Assembly: GCF_033958435.1 (NCBI RefSeq)
Contig: NC_134161.1
Coordinates: 7,254,001-7,318,000 of the forward strand
Length of the DNA: 64,000 nucleotides
Reading direction: 5' to 3'
From: Carettochelys insculpta
Lineage: Eukaryota; Chordata; Testudines; Carettochelyidae
In this document: piece after piece, positions 22,936-35,100 of the stretch
Numbering within the stretch: position 1 is the first letter of the stretch
Layout of the letters: every line of letters starts with the position of its first letter
Notes under the pieces: generated by a model
The model's database searches: none
What the model saw: only the letters and a program-made list of their open reading frames with translations
What the model was told of the DNA's origin: nothing
Program-made: the position numbers and the translations under genes

Positions 22936-23819
22936 GAGTTTGCATTCATCTGCCAGGATTAACATCAGCCCCAACCTTAAACCAACATTGCAGGAATGCA
23001 AAGCCATTGGGCACCGAATGTGACATCAGCCCCAAAGCTCCCATCTAGTGAAAGAGATCAGACATACCCAACACTCAGCCATGTGAGGAAAATCCTGCAG
23101 CTAGGAGAATAACACAGCCAGTGGGAAAGTGAAAAGCAGCTCCTGCAAAGAAGTGACACTGCCTCCCTGGGGAAGGTTGCTCTGGCAAACGGCAAGCAGA
23201 GGGACAATATTCCCTTCTCTATTGTAAGGTGAAACCTCGCCTCCAAGGACCAGGGTCTCCTCCCCCCGGCCAGCCTCTTTCGAACCTCAGAGGTGGGTCT
23301 TGCTCAAGGTAACTTTGGCTCTGACCTTCAGGGCTCTCCAAATAATGGAAACTGAAGGGAAATCAATAGGAAGCCCAGAGGGAGGTGGATTTTCTCGCTG
23401 GCACCAGAAGCATGAAGGCTACCATGAGTGTCAGCAGACAGCAATGGGTTATGTACAGCCCCCGGGGGCCCAGAGGGAATTCTGCACCTCACACCTGGAA
23501 ACTAAGGCCTGATTCACTCTCTCCAGTGTAAACCCAGAGTAATTCCACCGACTTCAGCAGGGGGAGGATAGATTTCATAGAGCCAAATCCTGCCCTCTCC
23601 TTCCCCTTCTCCAGGAGCCAATGAGCCTCTTCGGTAGCCTAGCCCCCTCCTTTTAAGAGGCTCCAGTCTGAAGGCTGAGTATTTGGTTCACACACGTACA
23701 CACTCCTCTCACTCCTTGCATTTCCCTACAGCTGTCTCCAGGTGCCTGTAATTTGGGGGCTCTCCCCACAGGACCATGAGCTGAAGGCCTCCTGGGTACA
23801 GAGACACATTATTTGAGGC

Positions 23820-24010
23820 AGCTGTTTGGGTGATGTGTTTATTAAGCCCTTTTACCCACGAGGAGGCAGGGAGATGGTGGAATAACAGTCAGTGTTTAAA
23901 GAAACCCCCACTGCCCGCGCAGAGATCCCTAAGAGCTGCTTGCTGATTGTCTGTTTGATTAAATTCTTACATGACAGCGAGGAGGACTCTGGCCTGCAGC
24001 AAGCTGGCCA
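23820..24010. promoter_or_regulatory. Candidate conserved intronic element
   Basis: Unique sequence with TGTTTATTAAGC, GTTTAAAGAAACCC and TGTTTGATTAAATTC (forkhead or HNF1-like AT cores). Inference only. Confidence 0.22.
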
Positions 24011-24232
24011 TGGTGAGAGCTTATCTTAGGTCCTTAGAGCCCACTGCCGGGCTCAGAGCAAAGCCTGTTTACCAGCAAAGGCTCTGAGCGGCAACATGCA
24101 GGTCCAGATTTCAAATCCCTCCCCAAATCCTGAGGCACTCAGAATGGGGTGGGGGGGTTTGGCTTCAGGTGGGACAGAACTAGATTCAGATGCCAGCTCC
24201 TCCGAGTTCCAGGGTATCGGATCTAGGGTAGG

Positions 24233-26409
24233 AGGTCTGGCCCTTCATCTTTGAAAAGTCCTGGAAGTCAGGAGAGATTCCAGAGGACTGGAAAAGGGCA
24301 AACTTGGTGCCCATCTATAAAAAAAAGGAAAAAAGAACAACCCAGAAAACTATAGACCAGTCAGTTTAACTTCTGTGCTGGGAAATATAATGGAGCAAAT
24401 AATTAAGGAATTCATCTGCAAAGATCTGGATGAAAATAAGGTGATAGGTAACAGTCAGCATGGGTTTGTAAAGAACAAATCATGCCAGACCAATCTGTCA
24501 GCTTTTTTGACAGGATAACTAGTCTTGTGGATAAGGGAGAGGCGGTGGATGTGGTCTACCTTGATTTTACTAGGGAATTTGACACAGTGGCTACGTCTAC
24601 ACGTGCACCCAACATCGAAATAGCTTATTTCGATGTTGCGACATCGAAATAGGCTATTTCGATGAATAACGTCTACACGTCCTCCAGGGCCGGCAACGTC
24701 GATGTTCAACTTCGACGTTGCTCAGCCCAACATCGAAATAGGCACAGCGAGGGAACGTCTACACGTCAAAGTAGCACACATCGAAATAAGGGTGCCAGGC
24801 ACAGCTGCAGACAGGGTCACAGGGCGGACTCAACAGCCAGCCACTCCCTTAAAGGGCCCCTCCCAGACACAGTTGCACTAAACAACACAAGATACACAGA
24901 GCTGACAACTGGTTGCAGACCCTGTGCCTGCAGCATAGATCCCCAGCTGCCGCAGAAGCAGCCAGAAGCCCTGGGCTAAGGGCTGCTGCCCACGGTGACC
25001 ATAGAGCCCTGCAGGGGCTGGAGAGAGAGCATCTCTCAACCCCCCAGCTGATGGCCGCCATGGAGGACCCAGCAATTTCGACGTTGCGGGACGCGGATCG
25101 TCTACACGGTCCCTACTTCGACGTTGAACGTCGAAGTAGGGCGCTATTCCTATCTCCTCATGAGGTTAGCGACTTCGAAGTCTCGCCGCCTAACGTCGAA
25201 GTTAACTTCGAAATAGCGCCCGACGCGTGTAGACGTGACGGGCGCTATTTCGAAGTTGGTGCCGCTACTTCGAAGTAGCGTGCACGTGTAGACGCAGCTA
25301 GTATTGCATGACCTTCTTATCAATAAACTAAGCAAATACAACTGAGATGAGGCCACTGTAAGGTGGGTGAATAACTGTCTGAATAACTGTTCTCTGACAG
25401 TAGTTATTAATGGTTCACAGTCACGCTGGAAGGGCATAACAAGTGGGGTTCCGAAGGGACCTGTCTTGGGACCAGTTCTATTCAATGTCTTCATCAGCGA
25501 TTTCGATATTGGCATAGAGAGTACGCTTATTATTTAAGTTTGCAGATGATACCAAGCTGGGAGGGATTGCAACTGCTTTGAAAGATAGGCTTATAATTCA
25601 GAATGATCTGGACAAACTGGAGAAATGGTCTGAGGTAAACAGGATGAAGTTTAATAAGGACAAATGCAAAGTACTCCACATATAGAATGAGAAGTGACTG
25701 TCTAGGAAGGAGTAGTGTGGAAAGGGATTTAGGGGTCATAGTGGACAATCAGCTAAATATGAGTCAACAGTGTGATACTGTTGCCAAAGAAGCAAATATG
25801 ATTCTGGGATGTATTAACAGGAGTGTTGAGAGCAAGACATGAGAAGTCATTCTTCTGCTCTTCTCGGCACTTACTAGGCCTCAATTGGAGTATTGTGTTC
25901 AGGTCTGGGTGCCACGTTTTAAGAAAGATGTGGAGAAATCGGAGAAGGTCCAGAGAAGAGCAACAAGAATGATTAAAGGTTGAGAGAATATGAGCTACGA
26001 GGGAAGACTGAAAGAACTGGGCTTGTTCAGTTTAGAAAAGAGAAGACTGAGAGGGGATGTGATAGTGGTTTTCAAGTGCCTCAAAGAGGGTTAGAAGGAG
26101 GAGGAAGAAAAATTGTTCTTCTTGGCCTCTAAGCGTAGGACAAGGAGCAATGGGCTTAAACTGCAGCAAGGGAGGTTCAGGTTGGACATTAGGAAAAACT
26201 TCCTCACTGCCAGGGTGTTAAACACTGGAAAAAGTTATCTAGGGAGGTTGTGAAATCTCCTTCGCTGGAGATAGCTAAGAGCAGGTTAGACAGACACCTA
26301 TTGGGGATGATCTAGATGGTGTTTGGTCCTGCCAAGAGGGCAGGGGAGCGGACTCGATGACCTCTTGAGGTCCATTCCAGTTCTAATGTTCTAGGATTCA
26401 ATGATTCTA
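24233..26409 (+). mobile_element. CR1 LINE, reverse transcriptase to 3' end, interrupted
   Basis: Plus-strand CR1 copy. Before the interruption at 24589 it encodes a decayed reverse transcriptase with the YLDF motif carrying the catalytic Asp (VVYLDFTREFDTV). After it come [15 protein letters not shown] and the FADD active-site motif (FADDTKLGG near 25540), now in different frames because of indels and stops. It continues through the 3' untranslated region (GGACATTAGGAAAAACTTCC) and ends in the CR1-type terminal repeat (TTCTAGGATTCAATGATTCTA). A 711-bp DNA element splits it. It is not functional. Confidence 0.92.
24589..25299. mobile_element. 711-bp CpG-rich TIR element nested in CR1
   Basis: The element begins GGCTACGTCTACACGTGCAC and its right end reverse-complements to AGCTGCGTCTACACGTGCAC. 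The interrupted CR1 reads GACACAGT before it and AGTATTGCATGACC after it, giving a 3-bp AGT target duplication. Inside, GTCTACACG or its complement occurs six times (24595, 24671, 24757, 25100, about 25225 and 25280). There are at least 15 TCGA motifs in contexts such as ATCGAAATAG, ACTTCGACGTTG and CTTCGAAGTAG, many paired as small palindromes. No credible transposase is encoded. Superfamily unresolved: the 3-bp duplication argues against hAT and Tc1/mariner. Confidence 0.88.
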
Positions 26410-29400
26410 CCTTACCCACCCACCCCCCACCTGTCCAGGGGAACAGTGACTTCCCAGGGACCAAGTCAGCAGAGAATTGCCTGAGCTGCACAGAACCTCC
26501 ACAGTGGCTGCGGAGCTTGGTTGAAACATTGTACAGACGTGAGCATTCCCCATCCAGAGTTAGAGAAGCAGGTTCAACTTCCCCAAACTTTTCTTTCTTG
26601 AAGTTTAAAGACTCCTGTCTACCTCCTCCTCCTCCTTTACTTCTCCTGGCTGCCTCTGCAGGCCCAGGTCTGGGCAGGCACCAGCAGTGGACTCCCCGTG
26701 AGGTAAATGGCTGTTCTTATGCAGACGGAGCCTGAGCTAAACTCTTGAGTCCAGCTGCCCAGCCACTGGTGTTGCTGAAGATGTGACTGAAAATTCAGAG
26801 GTGGGTTTTGCAAACAGCCCCTGTTTTCTCTCAGGGTGAAGCAACTCCCTGCCCTAGATTTGAACACCCCCAGACTTAGAAGCCCTAGCAACCTGCCTCT
26901 GGGGAGAATGCCCTCGCTTGAGGCTGTATCTAGACCAGACAACCCCCTGTGATCCAGCCCTCCTCAGCTTCACACAACACCATCTGGGCCACCCCCATGT
27001 GTTCCTCTCATTCCCTCATCTACAGTAGCTACCTTGAGGGAATCCCATACAAAAGGGGTGTCATGTCACGGCAAGAATATGTGTGGAGTGCCCCCCTGGG
27101 GATACAGAAGCCAAACTTGCTGCTTGCTCATCCATCCTTAGTCCCTAACGCGGCAGAGACCACTCATGGGAAGGGACCACCCTATGGGAAGGGACCACCA
27201 GGAGCTCGGCCAGAGCTTGCTCCATCCCTACCAGATTCAGGCTCTGCAAAGGCTTCTCCAGCATCTCTCCATGGAGCAGCACAGACTAAGAAACAAATTT
27301 CCTGTTACCATGGACAAACGAGGGGGTAGTTCCAGCTTGGACTGGTCAAACCCAGGGGCACTGAGGTCACCTAAGCAGTGCCAGTAAGCTTTTGCCGTGC
27401 CCTCCCACACCTCCCGTTGCTGCCCAGCTCAGAGCCCCCCCCCACCCCATACACCATCATTCGCTCACTCCCCCTTCCCTCTCCCAGCTGCGAGAGAACA
27501 ATGCAGGCGACATTGCCAAAGGGGCCGAGACGGGGGCCAGTGCTAGGGATGGTGACACGACAGGACTGGCAATTCCCCGGCAGTGTTTCTGGTCTGCGTC
27601 CCCTGGGAGAGGCCATAGAAGATTATGGCAGCTCCCCACATCTCCCTTTCAGAGTCCCGGGGCCTGTTGGAGGCAGCCAAAGGGTCAGTGAGAGGCTGGA
27701 TGTGCAACTGGACTCTCGCTTTGCTCTGCTGTCATGCCAGGCCTCCACTCCTATCTCGTTCGTGTTCCCAGCCGGCTAGGGCCCTTAAACTGGAGTGGCG
27801 CTCGCAGCCGGTGGGGCTAGCAGCCCTGAGTGAGGTCCTGTGTGAGGCGCTGGGTGCACATGGGGTGCGGCTGCCGCAGCGACACTCAATCTTTCCCGCA
27901 GTAGCTCAGTCAGAGCTGATGTCCCCACAAGCTACGAATGACCCCGCCAGCTCCCAGGGCAGAACCTGAAGGCTCAGCGCACTCATCTGTGTCGCTGCCC
28001 ATGGTGACCCTGGGGCTCACCCCTCCTGGCCGTTGTACCCTTAAACAGGCTGGCTGGGACGCGCCATGCTGGGTGGGCCCCAGGTGAGGCTACCTTTCCA
28101 CAAGCAGCCTGCCTCCTGCCTCACTCTCCTCCACCGGCCTCCTTCCCTTTCCCCAGGCATCGGCAGAGTCACAGGTTTGGTCCCATGGGACCTGGGGTTT
28201 CTTGCACACCCCCATTCCTGCTTGCCCCGGCCTCTTCTGGATCCCGCAGTGGGAAGCCGCACCTTGCCCCTTGCTCTGACTTGCTCACTTGCTGAGCCTG
28301 ACTGGGGATGGGCAGAACAAGCTGGGGCCTGCTGCCTCTTCCTCGCCTTGCCTTCGAACAGAGACACGTAGCTGGGGAGGAACGTCAAGAGCAGGAGCCA
28401 GCCCTCGGACCATTGTGCACCCAATCCTCCCACGCCCCACAGCCAGTGAGTCACCTTGGAGCTGGAGCCCGGAATATCCATGTCCTGCTCTACCCCACAA
28501 GTCCTCGCGACAGCCAGGGACCCAGGGCTCAGGCTGTTCTGGGTTAGCCTCCCAGGGTTCCAGACGCCACTGAAGCCTCTGGGAGAACTGGGCTCCATGG
28601 TGTGACAATGGGACTCCTGTGCAGCAGCCGCTGGTCTTCACCCTGCTCTGGGGAGGGGATTGTTCAGGGACCACTAAGGACTGGGCAAGCAGGGAGGCCC
28701 CAAAGGACTCTGGATTCTCCAGCCCTGCCTGCAGTGCCATCTGTGGGCTATCATCCCCGAGGCCTGCATCACTGGGGGAGGTGTTCGGACACCCAGGCAC
28801 CCTGCCGGCCCCACACACAGCACAGGGAAGGGAGGCAGGCTGCCGGGGAGCAGGGGTATTTGCACAAGCAGCTGACTAGACCCCGGGAACAATCCTGGCT
28901 CTTTGCACAGACACAAGCCGAGCGCAGGGGACCAGATGGAATCAGCTGTCATCAGACTTCCCCTTCGAGCCCCAGCTCACGAACAGACAGAGGCAACGGC
29001 GGTCACAGGTTCTACTCACTGACTGGGGCAGCAGTTCTTTTCATCACCATCTTCTCCCTACTCCTACACCCCATCCCCGAGTCCTCTTTGTTCCCTCCCC
29101 AGTGATGGCTCCCACTCTTCCTTGCCTCCAGATTCTCACTGCTTTTACGCTTTCTGCTGAGAATTTGCACTTGGCTCCAGCTTTGTCCCCCTGTCCTCTG
29201 TCTACCTTTCACGGGCACCAGCTGAGAGAAGACCCCCCCCCCCCGAACAGAGAGGTGCTCTGCCATTTCTGCGGGGAACCCTGCAGCATCTGTCCCTGCT
29301 CCTAACAGTGACAGCCAAAAGCGGCTCCCAGCAGGGTGGGCCTGAGCAAAGGTTGGGTGGTGGGGGTCTCATGCAGGTTTTGCAGCATGCAAAAGTCATT

Positions 29401-29640
29401 GTCATTGCAATGCAGCCGCTGAGGGGATGGAAGGAGACATGTCCACCCCCACCTCCCCCAGCTATTTACTGTCTTGTCTCGATTCCTCTCAACAGGCTTC
29501 AAAAGCTGAAGGTGATGATGAAAATTGACCCTTCAAAACTAAAACTGTGAAACCAGCCAGAAAGAAATTACCTGCCAGGTCCCACACCGGCCAGCACGTG
29601 GGTAACTCACCAGCCCCCGCCACCTCTCCCAACAGGCACA
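26410..29640. other. Intronic block, GC-rich and unique
   Basis: No element recognised apart from the poly-C run at 29233. Overlapping open frames on both strands reflect GC content rather than genes. Confidence 0.45.
29233..29244. repeat. Poly-C run
   Basis: Twelve consecutive C residues after AGAAGA. Confidence 0.9.
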
Positions 29641-29835
29641 GAGGCTGTAATTAGGTTAATGAGCTAAGACTGGATTATAATTGGGATTCCTTGATTTACT
29701 GGACCATCTCCTGGTTTTGTTTTACTGCCGTGAAGGTTCCCAAAGTCGTCCTGGGTAATGGCTCTGATATCAGAAAGGTCTCCTGGATCTTTAATTGTAT
29801 TTCATAATCAAAGTAATTAATGATCATGGAGTAAA
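29640..29835. promoter_or_regulatory. Candidate conserved intronic element (TAAT-rich)
   Basis: Several TAAT cores lie in 190 bp of unique DNA: CTGTAATTAGGTTAATGAG, ATTATAATTGG and GTAATTAATGATC. Inference only. Confidence 0.27.
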
Positions 29836-29929
29836 ACAGAGATACTTGAAACAGGGTGCAGGGCATGCCCACTGGAGTCTGCTGAGCCTGAGCAAAGACG
29901 TGCTGCGGACACAGAAAACGAGGGGTGAA

Positions 29930-30065
29930 ATTGAGAGAGAGAGAGGGAAAGCAGATGAAAGCATAAATAGAAGAGAGAGGGATGGAAAATAGGATGGAAG
30001 AGAGGAGAGGAGGGTGAAAAAGGAGTGGGAGAAGGAGAAAGAGAAGGCAGAAGAAAGGAGACAGA
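29930..30065. repeat. Purine-rich tract
   Basis: GAGAGAGAGAGAGGGAAAGC through AAGGAGAAAGAGAAGGCAG is almost all purine on the plus strand. Confidence 0.75.
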
Positions 30066-30119
30066 CAGCCTTTCCGACCCATCCTAATGCTGGGTTGCAT
30101 AAAGATGGGACTCTCGAGC

Positions 30120-30655
30120 GGGACGAGAGAGGTTTTGTACCTCTGTATTCAGCACTGGTGTGACCGCTGCTCCCCGCTGGTCACAAAGGATGTTGATGCA
30201 GTGGAGAGTGTTCAGAGAAGAGGCAGGGCAATGGCTGGAGGGTTACAAAACCTGCCTCAGAATGGTAGATTCAAGTTGCCTGGTTTATTCATCTTACCAA
30301 AGAGGAGGTTCGGGGGTGACTGAGCAAAGCCTGGAAGTAGCTACATGGGGAAGAAATATTTAGTAAAAGGCTCTACAGCCGAGTGGAGGAAGATAGAACA
30401 CATCCAATGGCTCTGAGGTGAAACGCAGCACATGCAGAAAGAAAAGAAGGCAGAGGTGTTTAACAGCCCGGGCCGTTAACCACTGCAACTATTTAGCAAA
30501 GGTCATGGCGGATTCTCCAGCACGGGCTGCTTTGAAGTCCAGATGGGATATATGCCTCTGAGATCTGATCTAGGAATTACTGGGGGCAGGTCTCTGTCCT
30601 GTGTGCAGAGAAGATCAGATTAGGTGATCACATCAGTGCCTTCTGGCCTTCTCAG
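30120..30655 (+). mobile_element. CR1 LINE, old diverged 3' fragment
   Basis: Diverged CR1 similarity includes TTGTACCTCTGTATTCAGCACTGG, GGAGAGTGTTCAGAGAAG and the terminal GATCACATCAGTGCCTTCTGGCC segment. No open frame. Confidence 0.75.
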
Positions 30656-31374
30656 GCCATCCACCCTAGACTCATCTGCACAGGGCAGGAAGGGCTCAGT
30701 GGGATGGGAGGTTAGCTGGCCTTGGAGACCATCGCGCCCCTGCAAACGCACATTGGCAGCTGGCCCTGTAGGAATGAGTCCTGCTTGGGTTTTCTCCCAT
30801 TCCCCAGCGACTGGCTCAGGCTCCCAGCAGAGCTTTCCAAGAGCTGTGCCTACCTGGTGCTGTCTCTTCTCATCATTCCTCCTCTCCCCGGAAGCTCTCA
30901 GCCTGGCTCTCTCCCCATCCCTGTGACAGGAAGGCAAGTGGAGAGCCTTGGCACCGCTGTTTGCTGGGCACAGCTCTGGCTGAATGGGTCTGGCAAGGTG
31001 CACAAAGCTGCCAGTGGATAAAATAGCTGATAACAGGGCCCAGAGCTGAGAGGCAAGACAAAAGAGCCAAGCAGCCAATCCTCACTTGGCATAGCTGGGC
31101 TGGGGTGGGGCAGAGTTCCTCTGTGACTTGGTACAGACCAGACACCAGAGGCAGTGGGCTCAGCCTGATAGAGGTACCGGGAGTGGGTCTGCAAAGGGGC
31201 TCATGCCCAACACCCTGAGCTCCTTGGAAAACCCAGGCCCTTATTGTGGTACCTAAAGAGGAGCTGAGTTCTTCAGAAAACCCGGGACAGGATTTGTGAC
31301 TTCCAGGCTTATCTCATACAGGCCCTGGAGAGTAAGTGGGGAAGGGGCATTTGGAGACATTGCTGGGACCCTGG

Positions 31375-31548
31375 CACGGTCCCTCTAATTTTTTCCATCC
31401 ATGGGCAGAATAAATTTTGTTGTGTGCACCGAGGCATGTGTGGATGTGCACCACCATTCGAAACACACTCTGCTGGCTGTGGGCGCTCTGCTAACCAGCT
31501 GAGAAGCCCCTGACTCTCTCCTGGGTGGCTACCCACGTGCTCAGCTCG
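31375..31548 (-). mobile_element. hAT-type MITE copy 6 (right end eroded)
   Basis: The left end CACGGTCCCTCTAATT and the interior GAATAAATTTTGTTGTG and GATGTGCACCACC match the family. The right TIR is lost after GTGCTCAGC. The bordering octamers GACCCTGG and GCCCCTGG match 7 of 8, possibly the original duplication. It lies inside a chance 303-aa open frame on the minus strand. Confidence 0.75.
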
Positions 31549-34320
31549 GCCCCTGGTCAGTAGACTGGTGTTGCACAGAGAAGCAGGGTAAGGGCTCTCA
31601 AGTCTCTCTCCATCCGCCAGTTTCCTCCTTCCCAAGAGGAAACCCACAGCCTGCAGCCCCTTTCTAGCCTCCCCAAGCTCTGGGGCATGTTGCCTCTTCC
31701 TTCTCTGGCTCCAGGTCAGCCCCTTCCACAGTAGGCTGTTGGCAGAGTTGAAGCCCCAGGGATGGGGGAAGCAGGTTGCGACACATCCCCTCTCTCCCAG
31801 GCTACGTGGATGAGGCTCCCCTCCCAGCCCGCATCTCTCTGTCTCCCTCCCTGGAGCAAGAACAAAGCTTGTCCAACCAGTAATTGGCTTTCCTGCTCCG
31901 ACTTGCCCCAGAAACGGAGCCGCAATCTGAAATGTCAGCAGGAGAGCAGGGACTGGGAAATGTGAATCAGGCCCTGGTGCTTTGAGGCCTTCCAGATAAT
32001 AAGGGCCTTGGTAAACAAGGGGGTTGCGTGTGAGGCGAGAGGAGGGTCTGTTTTGGCTTGCTGAGGAATGTGCTCCACTCCTAGACCCAATGAGGAGGGC
32101 ATGGTTCACCCGCTGTGCGAAAACCACTGTGCCCCTTGCCTCTCCTCCCGGACTCTCGCCAGCATAGGGCACAGTCAACACAATGCACGACGCCAGCTGC
32201 TCTGGACTCAGCCTCACCACAGCATGTGAACCTGCCCGAGTTCAAAGCAAGCTAGCGTGGGGCCCGAGTTGGGCTTGGCAGTGAGGGGAACAGAACTAGG
32301 GGATCCCAGTCAGCCCACTGCAGAGGGACGAGTCATCTGTGAAACTGGGAGCTGAACATCACCCTAGTTCTAGGAGCTTAGTTGGGTTTCTCTATTGAGG
32401 GAACTTTCCTTCCAGTCCCTGTACAGCTGCCTTCTCCTCCCCTCAGCTCCCAAGCTTGGGCTGACATTCTGTACTTGTGAAAACATCCACATGCTGCTGA
32501 AACCACCGGAGGGCAGCTGGTTTTGTGCTAGCACTGTCGCCTGGTCTCAGGTACGTTTCAAACTGAGCTGGAAGGGCCTGCAAGCCACAGCGAAAGCCCT
32601 GCTACGCTGGGTCTGAGTTGCGAAGTTTCAAATAGAACTGGGCCTGCACCACAAAGTTCAGATCCAAACTCTTCCCAAGTTCTCCATAGTCCAGAACCAG
32701 GCTCTTGCTTCCACCTACCCCATTGGGAAAGGGTATAAAGTTCACTGTCTAACCCTGCATCACCTTGGACCCACCTTTTCCCAGCGTCCCCAGTGCTTGG
32801 TCTGATCCATTGCAGCGACAGTTGCCAGCTGCCAGATTCAGGTTTGGCTCCAAGCTTTCCCAAGGCCTGGGAGTCTGGGGATCACCCCCTCCCCAACCCT
32901 GTTTCCTGCGCCGTTGAGACAACCTGTACAGCCAGGCAAGTTTCACCTTGTTGCAGCTGTCATAAATGCCACTTTAAGTTTGGTGTTCTCCTCGGTGCCT
33001 GCCCCAAGGCATCAGGAAAATGTTCTTACAGTCCAAACAGCTATTTGCCAGACTCTCCTGCCTCGCCCCGCCCCGCCCAAGACAATGCCGCTTTGCCCCA
33101 TACAGGGCCTTTGCGATATGCTCGCCCTCTGTTTGCTATTTGCCCAGAACCAAGTTACAGTGACAGGGCTGCAGCCTGAGTTTTCAATGTACTGAAGTCC
33201 TTATAGACTTAAGTCCTAGTGATGCAACCAAAGTGCTGACTCCAACCAATGGGGGTCAGGCACCTCAGTGTTTTTGAGACTCCATTAGGCGTCTACCTGT
33301 TTCTTTGGGAGCCTAAACTCCTTTGAAAATTGGACCCTTCAACAAGACTGGCTCGCCAGCAGACAGAGAGATTTAACAGGCACGGACCAGGGAGCAGAAA
33401 AAGAGCCTCCGATGGGATGGGAAAAGAGCTGGAGTGGCAGCAGGAGCTGCACAGAAGAGGCTCTTGCAGTGAAAGGGCTGGGACGACATGGCAGGGCATG
33501 GAGGACGGTAGCGCCAGATGAGCAGCGGGACTGTGGAAGGGAGTGGAGACTGAGATAGATCAGGGAGGCTGGCTCAGGCACGTCGAGAGAGAGCAGTTAA
33601 AAACCGAACCCTTAAGTGAGTGGGAAGGCAGAAGAGGGGCATGTGCATGCGTGTGGGCTGCCTGGGCATGGGGTGAGGCTGCCACTTGGGATCTGTCTAT
33701 TATGAGATCTCAACTGCACCAGACAATACAGGAAAGATGGGCCTACCCCTGCACCCATTGCAGCGGATGGCAAAAACTCCTCCCTTCAGCAGCAACAGCA
33801 TCAGTGCTGATCTCCCCAGGAGGAACAGGTGCTCAGAGCCCCGTAGGGCCAGGCCCACCTCCTAGATTAGGGCTCTTTGACTGTGTCATCATTTCCTTCT
33901 TGGGACCAATAAAAAAACAAGTACCTGAAAGAAATCCCAGCAACATCCCTCCCCGTGTATGTGCCAGACTGGCAGAGGAGTCCCAGGCTGGTTTATTACA
34001 GTGATTATGACAGGGTCTAACCATTCCCGAGGGTAACTGGCAGAGGCCATGAACGGGTGAGGAAGCCGAGATCAGCTCTCTGATGACAGCACCAGAGGCA
34101 AGGATTCAGACAGGTACCACCCGCACAGACACCAAGAGATATTTCCACAGCAGTGTCATTTGTCGCTTGTCCTGAAGGAGCCAAATCCCTTTACAGACAG
34201 TTTTGCATAACCCCTTCCCCCACAGCTGAAATGCAGCCACCTTTGGGGAGGAAAGGGCCTGAGGGAGGGGAAGTTGCTCTAGAGAGGAGAAGGGTCTCCC
34301 CGAGAGGCATGCTGCCGGTA
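31549..34320. other. Intronic block
   Basis: Mostly unique, with one low-copy repeat fragment at 33190-33335. Nothing else supported. Confidence 0.45.
33190..33335. repeat. Low-copy dispersed repeat, CTTAAGTCC / TTTGAAAATTGG type
   Basis: TTATAGACTTAAGTCC, CAGGCACCTCAGTGTTTTTGAG and CCTTTGAAAATTGGACCC resemble a palindrome-prone turtle repeat with AGTCC and CACCT periodicity. A related fragment may lie at 40210-40300. Confidence 0.35.
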
Positions 34321-34425
34321 TCACAATTTATTGCTGGCATTACAGTTTGGTCGAGGCATGTCAGCACCCACTGTGCTAGGTGCTGTACAAATATAAGATG
34401 GTGCTTGTCTCAAGAGGTCTATCCA
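34320..34425. mobile_element. L3/MIR-like tail fragment
   Basis: ACTGTGCTAGGTGCTGTAC followed by AAATATAAGATGGTGCTTG matches the dispersed tail unit. Confidence 0.55.
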
Positions 34426-34890
34426 CACATGGAGACACACTCCCACCTCCCCTCACTCATGACTGAATCCTCTGCTGCAGCACTGGATGCTGCAAAACTG
34501 GCATTGGCTCTTCTCAGAGGACACCCCGGAGGCAGCATAATCTGGCGGCAGCATGGACAGTGATAGAGCGCTGTCAAACTCTGACTGAAAGGTGTCCTGC
34601 TGCTCGACCCCCAAAGAACGACATTCACCATCACCATGGAATGGTTCAGCTGAAGTCTCCCACCCGCAGCCACAGTAGCTGAATAAAGACATGCAATGGA
34701 TCTCAGCCCTCATGCTTCAGGGCATGTGCCAGTCATGATCTGATGGGTCAGGAAGAAACTGCCATTGCCCAGCATGCTGAGGAATAATTGTCATCCTCTG
34801 GAGCAGCTGAAATCAGCCCCAAGTGGAGACAGGGTTTTGGTCTTGACAGAGCTGAGGTCTGAGGATATTCCTACGTTATTGTTTGCTTGT

Positions 34891-35100
34891 TTCCATCAGA
34901 AGGGTAGCCATGTTTAGTCTGTACCTGCTTAAACAACAGGAAGCCCTGTGGCACCATTATGGACTAACAGCTTTTCAGGAGCATAAGCTTTTGTGGGCAA
35001 ACACATGCATGCATGTGATGAACTGGGTCTTTGCCCACAAAACCTTGTGCTCCTAAACATCTGTTAGTCTACAAGGTGCCACGGGACTTCTCATTGTTTC
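34891..35100. mobile_element. Palindromic MITE (foldback; Chompy-like?)
   Basis: The left half contains CCCTGTGGCACC, ACTAACAG and AAGCTTTTGTGGGCAAA. The right half mirrors it with TTTGCCCACAAAACCTTG, CTGTTAGTC and GGTGCCACGGGACTTC, leaving a loop of about 28 bp around ATGCATGCATGTG. The family is widespread in turtles and crocodilians from memory. The Chompy-like name is tentative. Confidence 0.65.

Noticed and set aside
24662..25278. Open frames of 105 and 121 aa in the 711-bp element as transposase
   Set aside because: They are short, cover palindromic repeats and lack any catalytic motif. The element appears non-autonomous.
31309..32220. 303-aa minus-strand open frame
   Set aside because: Runs through MITE copy 6 and GC-rich unique DNA; no recognisable domain.
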